Part shown: one piece after another, positions 8,797 to 16,843 of the stretch | Layout: each line of letters opens with the position of its first letter | Numbering within the stretch: the stretch's first letter is position 1 | Source of the DNA: DASWJS01 sp036397035 | Lineage (GTDB): Bacteria > Actinomycetota > AC-67 | Direction: 5' to 3' | DNA length: 64,000 bases | NCBI GenBank assembly: GCA_036397035.1 | Contig: DASWJS010000034.1 | Span: 1-64,000, forward strand | The notes under the pieces: generated by a model | What the model was told of the DNA's origin: nothing | Database searches by the model: none | The model's input: only the letters and a program-made list of their open reading frames with translations | Translations under genes and position numbers: made by a program

Positions 8797-10044
8797 CTAT
8801 GCCTCCACCGTCGCGGCGACGTCGTCGCGGGGGCGCGCGAGCGCGCCCGCGTGGAACCGATCCAGCAGGTCGTCGGCCGGCGTGCGAGCGCGCGAGACGT
8901 AGCGATCGGCGAACTCGCGCACGACCTCGTGCGTCCCGGCCGTCGGTCCGACGGACGGGATCGCGTCCAGCGCCGCCCGGAAGCAGTCGTTCGCTGCCGC
9001 GACGAGCACCGGATGGTCGAGCCCGCTGCGCGCCGCCGCGTACCACAGGTCGGCCGCCGGTCCGCACGCCTCCTCCGCCCGGATCGACGCGTCGGGGTCG
9101 TCGAGCAGCGCCGCCGGCACCGCGACCGCGGCTTCCCACCACGGGTCGGGGAGCGCGTCGAAGAAGCGCAGCTCGAGCCAGCCCCGGACGCGCACCGGCG
9201 GGAAGAGCGTCGTGAGGTGATAGACGAGGTCGTCCTCGGTCGGGTAGCCGAGCGGATGCCCCTGCGCGATCCACCGTCCGAACGTCATCGGCGTGACGAC
9301 CGGCGTGTACTCGTCGACGCGGTCGCGGATCATCATCACGCGAGCGCTGAGCGCGTAGCGGGCCCAGTCGTTCGCGATGCCGGCGTCGCTCACCGCGGGC
9401 CACGTGCGCCCCCGGTCCATCTGCCACCACGTGCCGAGCCGTGTCGAGCGCCATCCCGTCGGGCGGCCGCGCGCAAGCGGCGAGTTTGCGAACGCGGCGC
9501 CGAGCATCGGCGCGATGGCATTGGCGAGCCGCCAGCGCCGGTCCGCCTCGCCCGCGCCGCCTGCGTCGAGGTTTACCTGCACCGCGGCGGTCGATCGCAT
9601 CATCTGCCGGCCGTGCGGGCCGTCCGCGTCGAAGAAGGCCTCCATTGCGCGATACCGCGGCGCGTCGACGACGCGCTCGGCCGTGCGGAACGGGTCGAAG
9701 CCGAAGCCCGCCGTCGCGATCCCGGCGGTCGCCAGCGCCGCGCGGACGGCGCCGGCGTCGGCGCGCACGTGCTCGCACACCTCGGCCGAGCCCGCCAGTG
9801 GCGGGGAACTCAGCTCGAGCTGTCCGCCGGGTTCGTAGGTGATGCGGCAGCCCGCGCGAAGCGGCGTCGCCTCGATCAGCGAGCGCACCGTTGCATGGTC
9901 GACCGGTTCGCTGAGGTCGTCGCCGCGCACCGGGAACCATTCGACCTCGGCGCCCACGCGGTGGCCGGCCGTGACGGTGATGCATCGCTCCTCGATCAAG
10001 GCCCGGGCGTCCTGATCGGTCAGCGTCGCGGTCGGCAGCGGCAT
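8797..10044 (-). CDS. egtA: Glutamate-cysteine ligase EgtA
   Basis: EgtA makes gamma-glutamylcysteine from glutamate, cysteine and ATP as the sulfur donor for EgtB. The 415-residue protein belongs to the GCS2 glutamate-cysteine ligase family. Visible motifs are GAEVEWF (N-terminal substrate region), TYEPGGQLELSSPP, MMRSTAAVQVNLD and RGWLELRFFDALPD. It heads egtABCD. There is no good ribosome-binding site upstream of the ATG at 10044; instead a 24-codon open frame ends in TAA directly against the ATG, so initiation could be coupled to it or the mRNA could start nearby. No egtE (PLP-dependent C-S lyase) is present in the window. Confidence 0.92.
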   Translation of the reverse strand: MPLPTATLTDQDARALIEERCITVTAGHRVGAEVEWFPVRGDDLSEPVDHATVRSLIEATPLRAGCRITYEPGGQLELSSPPLAGSAEVCEHVRADAGAVRAALATAGIATAGFGFDPFRTAERVVDAPRYRAMEAFFDADGPHGRQMMRSTAAVQVNLDAGGAGEADRRWRLANAIAPMLGAAFANSPLARGRPTGWRSTRLGTWWQMDRGRTWPAVSDAGIANDWARYALSARVMMIRDRVDEYTPVVTPMTFGRWIAQGHPLGYPTEDDLVYHLTTLFPPVRVRGWLELRFFDALPDPWWEAAVAVPAALLDDPDASIRAEEACGPAADLWYAAARSGLDHPVLVAAANDCFRAALDAIPSVGPTAGTHEVVREFADRYVSRARTPADDLLDRFHAGALARPRDDVAATVEA

Positions 10045-10119
10045 TTAGAGGTGACCGAAGTGGGCGGACACCCACACGAGGTTCCGCGCTGGTCCGAGCT
10101 TCCGGGCGAAGTCGCGCAT
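10045..10119 (-). other. Possible 24-codon leader frame abutting egtA
   Basis: An ATG at 10119 opens a 24-codon frame (beginning MRDFARKLGPARN) whose TAA stop touches the egtA ATG. It has no clear Shine-Dalgarno sequence, and the codon content does not distinguish it from chance. It is noted because egtA itself lacks a ribosome-binding site. The remaining spacer to 10205 shows no other feature. Confidence 0.2.
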
Positions 10120-10205
10120 GTGACGGTCGGGTGGAGCCGCTGGACCGTAGCAGACCGGCGCGGCCCGCGATCTCCTGCGCCCAACGAACGCCCTGGTCGG
10201 AGCGG

Positions 10206-11090
10206 TTATTCCCGCAACGAAAGCGCGGTGGCGAAGCGGTCCATCTGGCCCAGGAAGCCGTCGAGCGTCGTGCCGGCGAAGCCGACGCGCACGTGCGTGA
10301 CGCCGGCGGCCGCGAGGCCCCGGACGCGGGCGGTCGCCACGTCGAGGTCGAGGCCGCCTTCCGCCGTGTGCATCCGCCGCACCGGCGCGCTCACCGCGAA
10401 GCCGTCCGGGCGATCGACCGAGCCGAGCAGCGCTTGGATCCTGGCGGGATCGCCGATGAACGGCGTCCAGCCGTCCGCGTGCTCGACCGCGCGCCGGAGC
10501 GCGCGGGCGGAGTTGCCGCCCACCCAGACCGGAGGCCGCGGCTGCTGGACCGGCCGCGGCGCCAGGGCGACGTCGCCGGCCCGGAAGAACGATCCCTCGA
10601 ACGAGAACCACTCCGCCGTCCACGAGGCCTTGATCGCCTCGATCGCCTCGTCGGTCCATGCGCCGCGCCGCTCGAACTCCGCGCCGAGCGCCGCGAACTC
10701 CTCCTCCAGGTAGCCGGCCGCCACGCCGAGCGTCACCCGGCCGCCGCTCAGCACGTCCAGCGTCGCCGCCGCCTTGGCCGCGACGAACGGCGAGCGGTAC
10801 GGCAGGACGACGACGTCGGTGTGCAGGCGGACGCGGCTCGTGACGGCGGCCACCGAGCCGAGCAACACGAACGGGTCGAACCACGAGGCGCCGGCCGCGC
10901 CGGCGCCGACCCAGGCGCGCGGCGCGAGGACGTGGTCCTGCGCGCAGACGAAGTCGAAGCCGAGCGAGTCCGCGGCTCGCGCGATCTCCCGAATCACGTC
11001 GGCGGGCGAGCCGTCGACGGGTGGACCGAGGTGCCCGAGCGGGAACCCGTTCAAGCCGATACGAACTGACGCGGGCGAGCCGGCGGCCAT
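10206..11090 (-). CDS. LLM-class (probably F420-dependent) oxidoreductase
   Basis: This 294-residue luciferase-like TIM-barrel protein carries the family landmarks: the early strand IGLNGFPLG, DFVCAQDH near residue 50, RVRLHTDVVVLPYRSP about 87-102, and the segment LDVLSGGRVTLGVAAGYLEEEF about 110-131. In actinomycetes this family mostly uses coenzyme F420 rather than FMN, so F420 dependence is inference. The substrate is unknown; its neighbours suggest a catabolic role. No Shine-Dalgarno sequence precedes the ATG; a TAGGGT hexamer lies 10 nt upstream, which fits a near-leaderless transcript. Confidence 0.87.
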   Translation of the reverse strand: MAAGSPASVRIGLNGFPLGHLGPPVDGSPADVIREIARAADSLGFDFVCAQDHVLAPRAWVGAGAAGASWFDPFVLLGSVAAVTSRVRLHTDVVVLPYRSPFVAAKAAATLDVLSGGRVTLGVAAGYLEEEFAALGAEFERRGAWTDEAIEAIKASWTAEWFSFEGSFFRAGDVALAPRPVQQPRPPVWVGGNSARALRRAVEHADGWTPFIGDPARIQALLGSVDRPDGFAVSAPVRRMHTAEGGLDLDVATARVRGLAAAGVTHVRVGFAGTTLDGFLGQMDRFATALSLRE

Positions 11091-11100
11091 GTGCGCGGGG

Positions 11101-11106
11101 ACCCTA
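11101..11106 (-). promoter_or_regulatory. Putative -10 element, near-leaderless LLM gene
   Basis: On the minus strand this reads TAGGGT, matching the actinobacterial -10 consensus TAnnnT, and ends 10 nt before the ATG of the LLM oxidoreductase. No -35 box is evident. Confidence 0.3.
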
Positions 11107-11113
11107 CCTCGAT

Positions 11114-11149
11114 CGGTCGCGGACGAAGCCCGTCGCGGCCCCGCGACCG
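11114..11149 (-). terminator. Inverted repeat after the amidohydrolase gene
   Basis: The arms CGGTCGCGG (11114-11122) and CCGCGACCG (11141-11149) are perfectly complementary across an 18-nt spacer. They lie 15 nt beyond the amidohydrolase stop, a typical place for a terminator, although no T-run follows. Confidence 0.4.
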
Positions 11150-11163
11150 GTGGTCCCGGCGGC

Positions 11164-12321
11164 CTACCCCTCGAGGTTCCAGTACTGCACGGCGTTGCCG
11201 GCGAGGATCTTGGCGCGCTCGTCCTGCGGGACGCCGGCGAACTGCTGGTCGATGACGCGGCGCGAGTACGGCCAGTCGGCTCCGTGGTGCGGGTAGTCGG
11301 TCGACCACATCATGTTCTCGACGCCGACCGCGTGGCGCTGCGCGACGCCGTTGAAGTCGGTCATGAACGTGGCGGCGAAGTTACGGAACCAGTAGTAGCT
11401 GGGTGGCTCCTTGATGTCGATCTCGCCCCACACCCGGTTGCGCCAGTAGCGATCGTCGAGCTGCTCGACGAAGTGCGGGATCCAGCCGACGCCGGTCTCG
11501 ATCAGCAGCACCCGCAGGTCGGGGAAGCGATCGAAGACGCCCTGGAAGATCATCTGGCCGATGATCGGCGGGACCGCGGCGAAGACGCCGGCCATGCCGC
11601 CGATCGCGCGCGCGTTGGCGTTGGGCGCGCCCTTCTTGACGCCGCTGGTGACCTGGACGCCGGAGGTGTGCGCCTTGACGCGCTGATCGCGCCCGACGAG
11701 CGAGATGTGGATCGTGAGCGCGAGCTTCGCCTCGATGAGCGCGGCCCAGAAGGGATCGTCGTCGCGGCTCAGCTCGGCCTTCCCGGAGGGCCAGTTGGAG
11801 ATGATGACGCCCTTGGCGCCCTTCTCGACCGCCTTCGCGACGTACTTCAGCGCCGCGTCGATCCCGAGCGAGGGGATCTGGTACATCGGGATCTGCCGCG
11901 CCGGGTCGTTGACGAACTCGTCGAAGGCGTAGGAGTTGTACGCGTCGATCCCGGCGAGGGACACGTCCTCGTCGGGCATCCCGAGCCAGTGTCCGATCGT
12001 GCGCTGCGGAGGGAAGATGATCTCGGCGTCGATCCCGTCGACGTCCATGTCCTCCAGCCGCGCCTTGCCGTTGATGCAGCCCGGGCGCACCTCGGCGTAC
12101 TTCACGCCGTGCCAGCGGAACTCCTCGAAGCGCTTGCCGGGCGTCGTCGTCAGGCCGATCGGGTTGGGGTCGCCGTAGGCGAACTGCCACGCGTCCCCGC
12201 CCTCGTGGTCCTGCACGAGCTTCGGGGCGTGCTCCATGTACTTCTTCGCGAGGTGGTTCTCCCAGATGTCGGGCGGCTCGGTGATGTGAACGTCGGCGGA
12301 GACGATGGTGTAACGGCTCAC
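11164..12321 (-). CDS. Amidohydrolase family (ACMSD-like TIM-barrel) protein
   Basis: This 385-residue protein belongs to the amidohydrolase-2 group of metal-dependent hydrolases and decarboxylases. The N-terminal metal motif is SADVHITEPPDIW, near residue 8. A histidine in LTIHISL, about residue 216, and an aspartate in STDYPHHG, about 345, complete a likely mononuclear zinc site. LLIETGVGWIPHFVEQLDDRY is also characteristic. Members cleave C-C or C-N bonds of aromatic-ring fission products and related acids; the substrate here is unknown. Translation starts at GTG, preceded by GGAGGT at 5 nt spacing and by a convincing promoter at 12349-12378. Confidence 0.87.
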   Translation of the reverse strand: MSRYTIVSADVHITEPPDIWENHLAKKYMEHAPKLVQDHEGGDAWQFAYGDPNPIGLTTTPGKRFEEFRWHGVKYAEVRPGCINGKARLEDMDVDGIDAEIIFPPQRTIGHWLGMPDEDVSLAGIDAYNSYAFDEFVNDPARQIPMYQIPSLGIDAALKYVAKAVEKGAKGVIISNWPSGKAELSRDDDPFWAALIEAKLALTIHISLVGRDQRVKAHTSGVQVTSGVKKGAPNANARAIGGMAGVFAAVPPIIGQMIFQGVFDRFPDLRVLLIETGVGWIPHFVEQLDDRYWRNRVWGEIDIKEPPSYYWFRNFAATFMTDFNGVAQRHAVGVENMMWSTDYPHHGADWPYSRRVIDQQFAGVPQDERAKILAGNAVQYWNLEG

Positions 12322-12348
12322 AAGGCACCTCCAGTGGTCGTGTGTGCG

Positions 12349-12378
12349 AGACTAGGATCCGGCTGACGCCGGTGTCAA
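12349..12378 (-). promoter_or_regulatory. Sigma70-type promoter of the amidohydrolase gene
   Basis: Read on the minus strand, TTGACA (12378-12373) is followed after 18 bp by TAGTCT (12354-12349). This is a near-consensus housekeeping promoter about 27 nt before the GTG start. The SDR gene on the other strand begins only 18 bp away. Confidence 0.65.
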
Positions 12379-12396
12379 CGTAACGGAGGTTTGGCG

Positions 12397-13170
12397 ATGG
12401 AGTGGAAGGGTTCGACCGCGTTCATCACGGGGGCGTCACGCGGGATCGGAGCGGCGGTCGCGCGCGCCGCTGCGGCGGAAGGCGCCCGCGTGGGCTTGAT
12501 CGCGCGGTCGAAGGCGGACCTCGACGACGTGCTGGCGGCGTGCGGCGGCGCGGGAGCGATCGCCGTCGCCGACGTCGGAGAGCGCGCGCAGGCCGAGGAG
12601 GCCGTGGCCGCGCTGACGCGCGAGCTGGGACCGCCGGACCTGCTGGTCAACAACGCGGGCCTCGGCGCCTACGGCCGGTTCGACGAGACGGATCCGGACA
12701 TCGCGGCGCGGCTCGTGCGCGTCAACTACCTCGGCGCGCTCTATGCGACCGCCGCCGCTCTGCCGTCGATGATCGAGCGCCGGCGGGGACACATCGTCAA
12801 CGTCGCCTCGATCGCCGGCCGGGTGCCGGCGCCGTTCGAGTCGGTGTACTCGGGGAGCAAGTTCGCGCTCGCGGGCTGGAGCGACGCGCTCGACATCGAG
12901 CTTGCCCCGAAGGGCATCACCGTCACGCTCGTGAACCCCGGTCCGGTCGAGACCGACTTCTTCGCCGCCCGCGGGGCGCCCTACGAGCGCTCGTCCCCGA
13001 AGCCGGTCACGGCCGAAGCGGTCGCGGCCGCGATCGTCGCCGCGGTGCGCAAAGGGCGGCACGAGGTCTACATCCCGCGCTGGCTTCGGTTCCCCGCCGC
13101 GATGAAGGGCGTGCTGCCGGGCAGCGTGCGTAAGGGAACGGCGCGCAACTTCCGTCGCGACCTCGCCTAG
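12397..13170 (+). CDS. Short-chain dehydrogenase/reductase (SDR)
   Basis: This 257-residue classical SDR oxidises or reduces an alcohol/ketone with NAD(P)(H). The cofactor motif TGASRGIG is at residues 11-18, NNAG at 85-88, and the catalytic S138, Y151 and K155 are present (YSGSK). The C-terminal part, with YIPRWLRFPAAMKGVLP, resembles the lipid-acting SDR group, so a hydrophobic substrate is plausible. GGAGGT ends 6 nt before the ATG at 12397 and decides the start; a TTG two codons earlier directly touches the Shine-Dalgarno sequence. The stop overlaps that of the convergent cupredoxin gene in a shared CTAG. Confidence 0.93.
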   Translation: MEWKGSTAFITGASRGIGAAVARAAAAEGARVGLIARSKADLDDVLAACGGAGAIAVADVGERAQAEEAVAALTRELGPPDLLVNNAGLGAYGRFDETDPDIAARLVRVNYLGALYATAAALPSMIERRRGHIVNVASIAGRVPAPFESVYSGSKFALAGWSDALDIELAPKGITVTLVNPGPVETDFFAARGAPYERSSPKPVTAEAVAAAIVAAVRKGRHEVYIPRWLRFPAAMKGVLPGSVRKGTARNFRRDLA

Positions 13171-14522
13171 ATCGCGGCCCAGTCCAGGATCGTCGCGTCT
13201 ACGGTCGGCATCGCGATCCCAACCGTCGCCGGAAGCCCGCAGTCGTAGATCGTCTGCGCCGCAGGCGGCTCGGTCGCGCCGGCCTGGTTTCCGCCGAAGC
13301 AGTTCCGCGCGCCGAGGCCGTCCCACGCGAGGTCTGCGACCGTGCTGCTCGTCACGACGTTGCCGGCGATGCGGTTCTCGAGCGGCGGAGCGCCGAGCCC
13401 GGTGATGACGACGCCGTAGGTCCCGTGACCGGAGATCTCGTTGCCCTCGACGACGTTGAACGAACCGCCGTTGATCCACACGCCGGCGCCGGTCGCCACG
13501 TCGAGCCGGTCGGTCGGCGTCGGCGGGGTAATGGAGCGATCGCTGTTGCCGCTGATGACGTTGCCGTACACGTGCGAGCCGCGCTGCGGCGCCGTCTCGT
13601 CGGCCGCGTCGCCGTAGAGCGCCGCGGTCTTCAAGGCGATGCCGGTGCCGTTGCCGCTGAACGTCGATCCCTTCACGACGAGCCCGCCGGCGTTCAGGCC
13701 GGCGAGGCCGGTCAGGTTGCCGCTCGCCACGACGCCGTCGAACACGGTGTCGCATTCGACGCATCGCTCGACCTGGAAGCCGGCGGTTCGATGGCCGGTG
13801 GCGACGGACCCGGCGACGTATCCTCCGCGCGACCGCTCGACGAGGACCCCGAAGCGTCCGTTGTCCGCCAGGGCGACGTCCTCGATGCGGAAGCCGTCGA
13901 CGCCTGCGACGTTCACGCCGGCGAAGAGCGCGCCGGTGACCGTGAGCGACTCCAGCTCGGCGTGATCCGCAAGGAGCAGGGCCGCGTAGAGGGCGTCGCC
14001 GCCGTCGATCACGACCTCGTCGCGCGTCGCCCCGGCGCCGCGCAGGGTGAGGCCGGGCGTGAGGATCTGCACCGGCCCCGCGTACGTGCCGGGCTGCAGG
14101 TTGACGATCGTGTACGGCGCGGCGCCGGTGAGCGCCGCGGCGATGGTCGGGTACTCCGAGGGCACGGTGCGCTCGGGTCGCTCCTCGGGCGGGTCGAGGT
14201 CCCCTCCGTCGCCGACGACCACCGCGCCGATCATCCCCGCGTGGACCGAGCAGTAGTACGTGAGCGTCGCGTCCTCGGTGAAGGTCTGCTCGAACGTCTG
14301 GCTCTGCGTCAGCAGGCCGGAGTCGAAGCTCGCGTCGCTCGCCGTGACGGTGTGTCCGCCGTCGATCGCGGTCCAGCGAACCGTGTCGCCGACGGCGACC
14401 TCGACCTGCTGCGGGGCGTAGAGGTTGTTGCGGACCTGGACGTCCACGGTGGCGGCGGTGGCGGGTGTGCTCGCCCCGACCGCGGCGGCGAGGATCGCGA
14501 GCGAGAGCAGCGCGCGTGTCAT
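13167..14522 (-). CDS. Exported cupredoxin / right-handed beta-helix fusion
   Basis: The 451-residue protein has a signal peptide (residues 1-23), a plastocyanin-like domain (about 24-103) and a parallel beta-helix domain (about 120-430, NosD-like with repeats such as GVNVAGVDGFRIEDVALADNG). All four type 1 copper ligands are present: H57, C91, H94 and M97. It is translationally coupled to the multicopper oxidase upstream (ATGA overlap), so it may pass electrons to or from that enzyme, or serve as an anchoring partner; both are inference. The fusion of a copper electron-transfer domain to a beta-helix is uncommon. Confidence 0.87.
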   Translation of the reverse strand: MTRALLSLAILAAAVGASTPATAATVDVQVRNNLYAPQQVEVAVGDTVRWTAIDGGHTVTASDASFDSGLLTQSQTFEQTFTEDATLTYYCSVHAGMIGAVVVGDGGDLDPPEERPERTVPSEYPTIAAALTGAAPYTIVNLQPGTYAGPVQILTPGLTLRGAGATRDEVVIDGGDALYAALLLADHAELESLTVTGALFAGVNVAGVDGFRIEDVALADNGRFGVLVERSRGGYVAGSVATGHRTAGFQVERCVECDTVFDGVVASGNLTGLAGLNAGGLVVKGSTFSGNGTGIALKTAALYGDAADETAPQRGSHVYGNVISGNSDRSITPPTPTDRLDVATGAGVWINGGSFNVVEGNEISGHGTYGVVITGLGAPPLENRIAGNVVTSSTVADLAWDGLGARNCFGGNQAGATEPPAAQTIYDCGLPATVGIAMPTVDATILDWAAI

Positions 14523-15607
14523 GGGCGGCCGAAGTGCTCGTGCAGCTCCACCGGCGCCGACGAGTTCAGCAGGATGCCAGCGGGCGTGAAGACGTGGAAG
14601 AAGGTCACCATGCCCCGGTCGGAGTGCGCCTGCACGTGGCAGTGCAGCATCCAGGACCCCGGACCGACTTCTTCGCCTGCGACGATCTGGAAGCCGAACG
14701 TGTCGGCCGGCCCGACGGTCTTGTTGTCAACCAGGCGCGAGTCGTCGAGCTGGGATGCGAGCATCCCGGTTCGCGTGTCCGCCCAGTTGTGCCCGTGGAG
14801 GTGGAACGTGTGGAAGTCGTCGCCGAACCCGATGACGGCGAACTCGACGCGCTCGCCCTGCACGGCGACGTAGCAGGAGTTGGATGCGTCTTCGAGGCTC
14901 GGCTCGGCCGGGCAGTCGGTCTCGGGGAAGCGCTTGAGGTTGAGCGTCGCGTCGGGCCCCATCGCAACGACGTACGTGCGGTCCGGCGTGACGTCGCCGG
15001 CCCGCCGGACGATGACCGCCCCGAACAGTCCCGAGGCCGCGCCGCCGGTGCCGTGATCGGTCCCGACGACGTGGTCGTGGTACCACCAGTAGCCGGCGGT
15101 CCCCTGGCTGATGACGCGGCCGGCCGCGACGATCTTCGGCGCGGCGAACCAGACGTAGGTCCGGCTCTCGTCGGGCGGGATCCACGAGTTGGTGGCGAAG
15201 GTGCCGTCCGAGGACTGCGTGTACTTCACGCCGTGGACGTGCAGGGAGACGCCGAGGGGCATGTCGGGGTCCCTGCTGCCGAGCAGCGGGTCGTCGCGCA
15301 GCTCGCGAAGAACGTCGCGCGACACCGTGTTCACGACCGTGATCGCAAGGCAATCGCCTTCGATCATCTTGATCGTGGGTCCCGGGATGGACGCGGTATC
15401 GGGGGTGAGGCCGTAGGCGAGGCGCGGCTTGCCGTCCTCGCGCGGCAGCTCGACGGCGTACATGGTCATGTGCCGGTTCGGTTCGACGCAGGTCGTCGGC
15501 AAGTCGCCGCGCGTCAGCGCGCGCTGGGCCGGGATGAAGGCGGCAGCGGCGACGAGGCCCGCGAGCAGCAGCGGGCGAAGCCAGGCCAATCGGTCGCGCG
15601 CGTTCAT
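14519..15607 (-). CDS. Two-domain multicopper oxidase (small laccase type)
   Basis: This 362-residue exported enzyme has an N-terminal hydrophobic export segment (about residues 8-27). All four copper motifs are visible: H123/H125 (LHVHG), H177/H179 (WYHDH), H266 with H269/H271 (HTFHLHG) and the H322-C323-H324...H328...M333 block. The length and number of motifs fit two cupredoxin domains, as in homotrimeric small laccases, rather than a three-domain enzyme. It couples oxidation of phenols or metal ions to O2 reduction outside the cytoplasmic membrane. It is first in a two-gene operon with the cupredoxin/beta-helix fusion. Confidence 0.92.
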   Translation of the reverse strand: MNARDRLAWLRPLLLAGLVAAAAFIPAQRALTRGDLPTTCVEPNRHMTMYAVELPREDGKPRLAYGLTPDTASIPGPTIKMIEGDCLAITVVNTVSRDVLRELRDDPLLGSRDPDMPLGVSLHVHGVKYTQSSDGTFATNSWIPPDESRTYVWFAAPKIVAAGRVISQGTAGYWWYHDHVVGTDHGTGGAASGLFGAVIVRRAGDVTPDRTYVVAMGPDATLNLKRFPETDCPAEPSLEDASNSCYVAVQGERVEFAVIGFGDDFHTFHLHGHNWADTRTGMLASQLDDSRLVDNKTVGPADTFGFQIVAGEEVGPGSWMLHCHVQAHSDRGMVTFFHVFTPAGILLNSSAPVELHEHFGRP

Positions 15608-15684
15608 GTGGACGAATTGATCTCGTGCCTGGGGTTCGTCGTGCTTCTCGACTTTCCCTCCGTCGCGCGAGCGGAGCGGGCTCT

Positions 15685-15715
15685 CCGCGTACCGTTTCTC
15701 CGGGTTTGTACGCGG
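15685..15715. repeat. Inverted repeat upstream of the multicopper oxidase
   Basis: CCGCGTAC (15685-15692) and GTACGCGG (15708-15715) form 8-bp arms around a 15-bp spacer. It sits just beyond the acyl-CoA dehydrogenase stop and about 80 bp before the oxidase ATG, so it could be a terminator for the former or an operator for the latter. The remaining spacer shows nothing else. Confidence 0.3.
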
Positions 15716-15717
15716 GG

Positions 15718-16779
15718 TCAGCGCCCCGCGCGCGCCGCGATCAGGCGGGCGATACGCTCGCGATGAAACGTCGCGTCGCCGAAGGCGTTCGCGGCGAGCT
15801 TCACGCGCTTGAAGAACAAGTGCGCGTCGTGCTCCCAGGTGAAGCCGATCCCGCCGTGGACCTGGATGGCGCCGGCGGTGACGCGCCGCGTGGCGTCGGA
15901 GGCGGTCGCCTTGGCGGTCGCCGCCGCCAGGCCGGCATCCGGGTGCTCGCGCTCGATGGCCCAGGCCGCGTAGGAGACCGCGTTCCGCAGCGACTCGACG
16001 TCGACGAGCATGTCGGCGAGTCGGTGCTTCACGGCTTGGAACGAGCCGATCGGTCGCCCGAACTGCTCGCGCTGCTTCGCGTACTCCGTGCTCAGCTCCA
16101 GCGCGCGTTCGGCGCACCCGAGCATCTCGGCCGCGAGCAGCACGCACGCGCGGTCCTCGACCCGTCGCAGCACGTTCGATCCCGCATGCTCCAATCGTTC
16201 CGCCGGCGCGTCGTCGAACGTGAGGTCGGCGAGCGCTCGCGTCCCGTCGATCGTCGTCAGGGGCGCCCGCGCGGTCGGCTCGGCCAGGAACAGCGCGGGC
16301 ATGCCGTCCTCGAGCTGCGCCACGACGACCACGACCTCCGCGTCCGCCCCGTCCAGGACGAATCGACGAATGCCGCTGAGCCGGTCGCCGTGCGCGACGA
16401 CGTGCCCGTCCCGCGCGAGCGTCGCCGTCGTCGCGCCGCGTGCGATCCCCGGCAGCAGGCGCGCGCGCTGCTCGTCCCCGCCGCTCTCGGCGATCGCGAT
16501 GCCCCCGATCATGGTGGACGCGTACGGGCCCGGATAGACCACGCGGCCCATCTCGATCGCCAGCAACGCCAGCGGGATGAAGCCCATGTCGAGGCCGCCG
16601 TGCTCTTCGGGGAAGGGGATCGCGTTCCACCCCAGCTCGGCCACGCGCGACGCCATCTTCGCGTCGAGCGGCCCGCCGTCCATCACCGAACGGGCGTACG
16701 CGATCGGCGCTTCCGCTTCCAGGAAGCGCCGTGCTTCGTCGCGCAGCGCGCGCTGCTCGTCGTCGAGGTCGAAGTCCAT
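15718..16779 (-). CDS. Acyl-CoA dehydrogenase (FadE type)
   Basis: This 353-residue FAD enzyme introduces an alpha,beta double bond into an acyl-CoA. Family blocks are LGWNAIPFPEEHGGLDMG near residue 45, the core segment EYAKQREQFGRPIGSFQAVKH near 235, and GAIQVHGGIGFTWEHDAHLFFKR near 310. It is shorter than the usual 380-400 residues, mainly in the central beta domain, as in the small subunits of heteromeric acyl-CoA dehydrogenases for steroid-like substrates. No obvious partner subunit sits next to it. The ATG at 16779 opens on the expected MDFDLDDEQ start. It is divergent from the SRPBCC/isomerase operon. Confidence 0.9.
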   Translation of the reverse strand: MDFDLDDEQRALRDEARRFLEAEAPIAYARSVMDGGPLDAKMASRVAELGWNAIPFPEEHGGLDMGFIPLALLAIEMGRVVYPGPYASTMIGGIAIAESGGDEQRARLLPGIARGATTATLARDGHVVAHGDRLSGIRRFVLDGADAEVVVVVAQLEDGMPALFLAEPTARAPLTTIDGTRALADLTFDDAPAERLEHAGSNVLRRVEDRACVLLAAEMLGCAERALELSTEYAKQREQFGRPIGSFQAVKHRLADMLVDVESLRNAVSYAAWAIEREHPDAGLAAATAKATASDATRRVTAGAIQVHGGIGFTWEHDAHLFFKRVKLAANAFGDATFHRERIARLIAARAGR

Positions 16780-16806
16780 GCGGATTGGTCGGGCCGGAGG
16801 CGCCCG

Positions 16807-16814
16807 AGTATAAC
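16807..16814. promoter_or_regulatory. Overlapping divergent -10 hexamers
   Basis: On the minus strand 16812-16807 reads TATACT, a near-perfect -10 for the acyl-CoA dehydrogenase. On the plus strand 16809-16814 reads TATAAC, 18 bp after TTGGTC, for the SRPBCC gene. The two would compete for polymerase, implying mutually exclusive or balanced transcription of the divergent genes. Confidence 0.4.
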
Positions 16815-16843
16815 GGCGTGCAGAGCGAGCGCCGGAGGGGATC

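Noticed and set aside
6758..10075. Long minus-strand frame spanning egtA, egtB and egtC
   Set aside because: Only its last 245 codons are a protein (EgtC); the rest is an out-of-frame reading of egtA and egtB, which have complete families in another frame.
12360..12396. TTG start for the SDR gene at 12391
   Set aside because: The Shine-Dalgarno sequence GGAGGT directly touches it, whereas the ATG at 12397 has an ideal 6-nt spacing.
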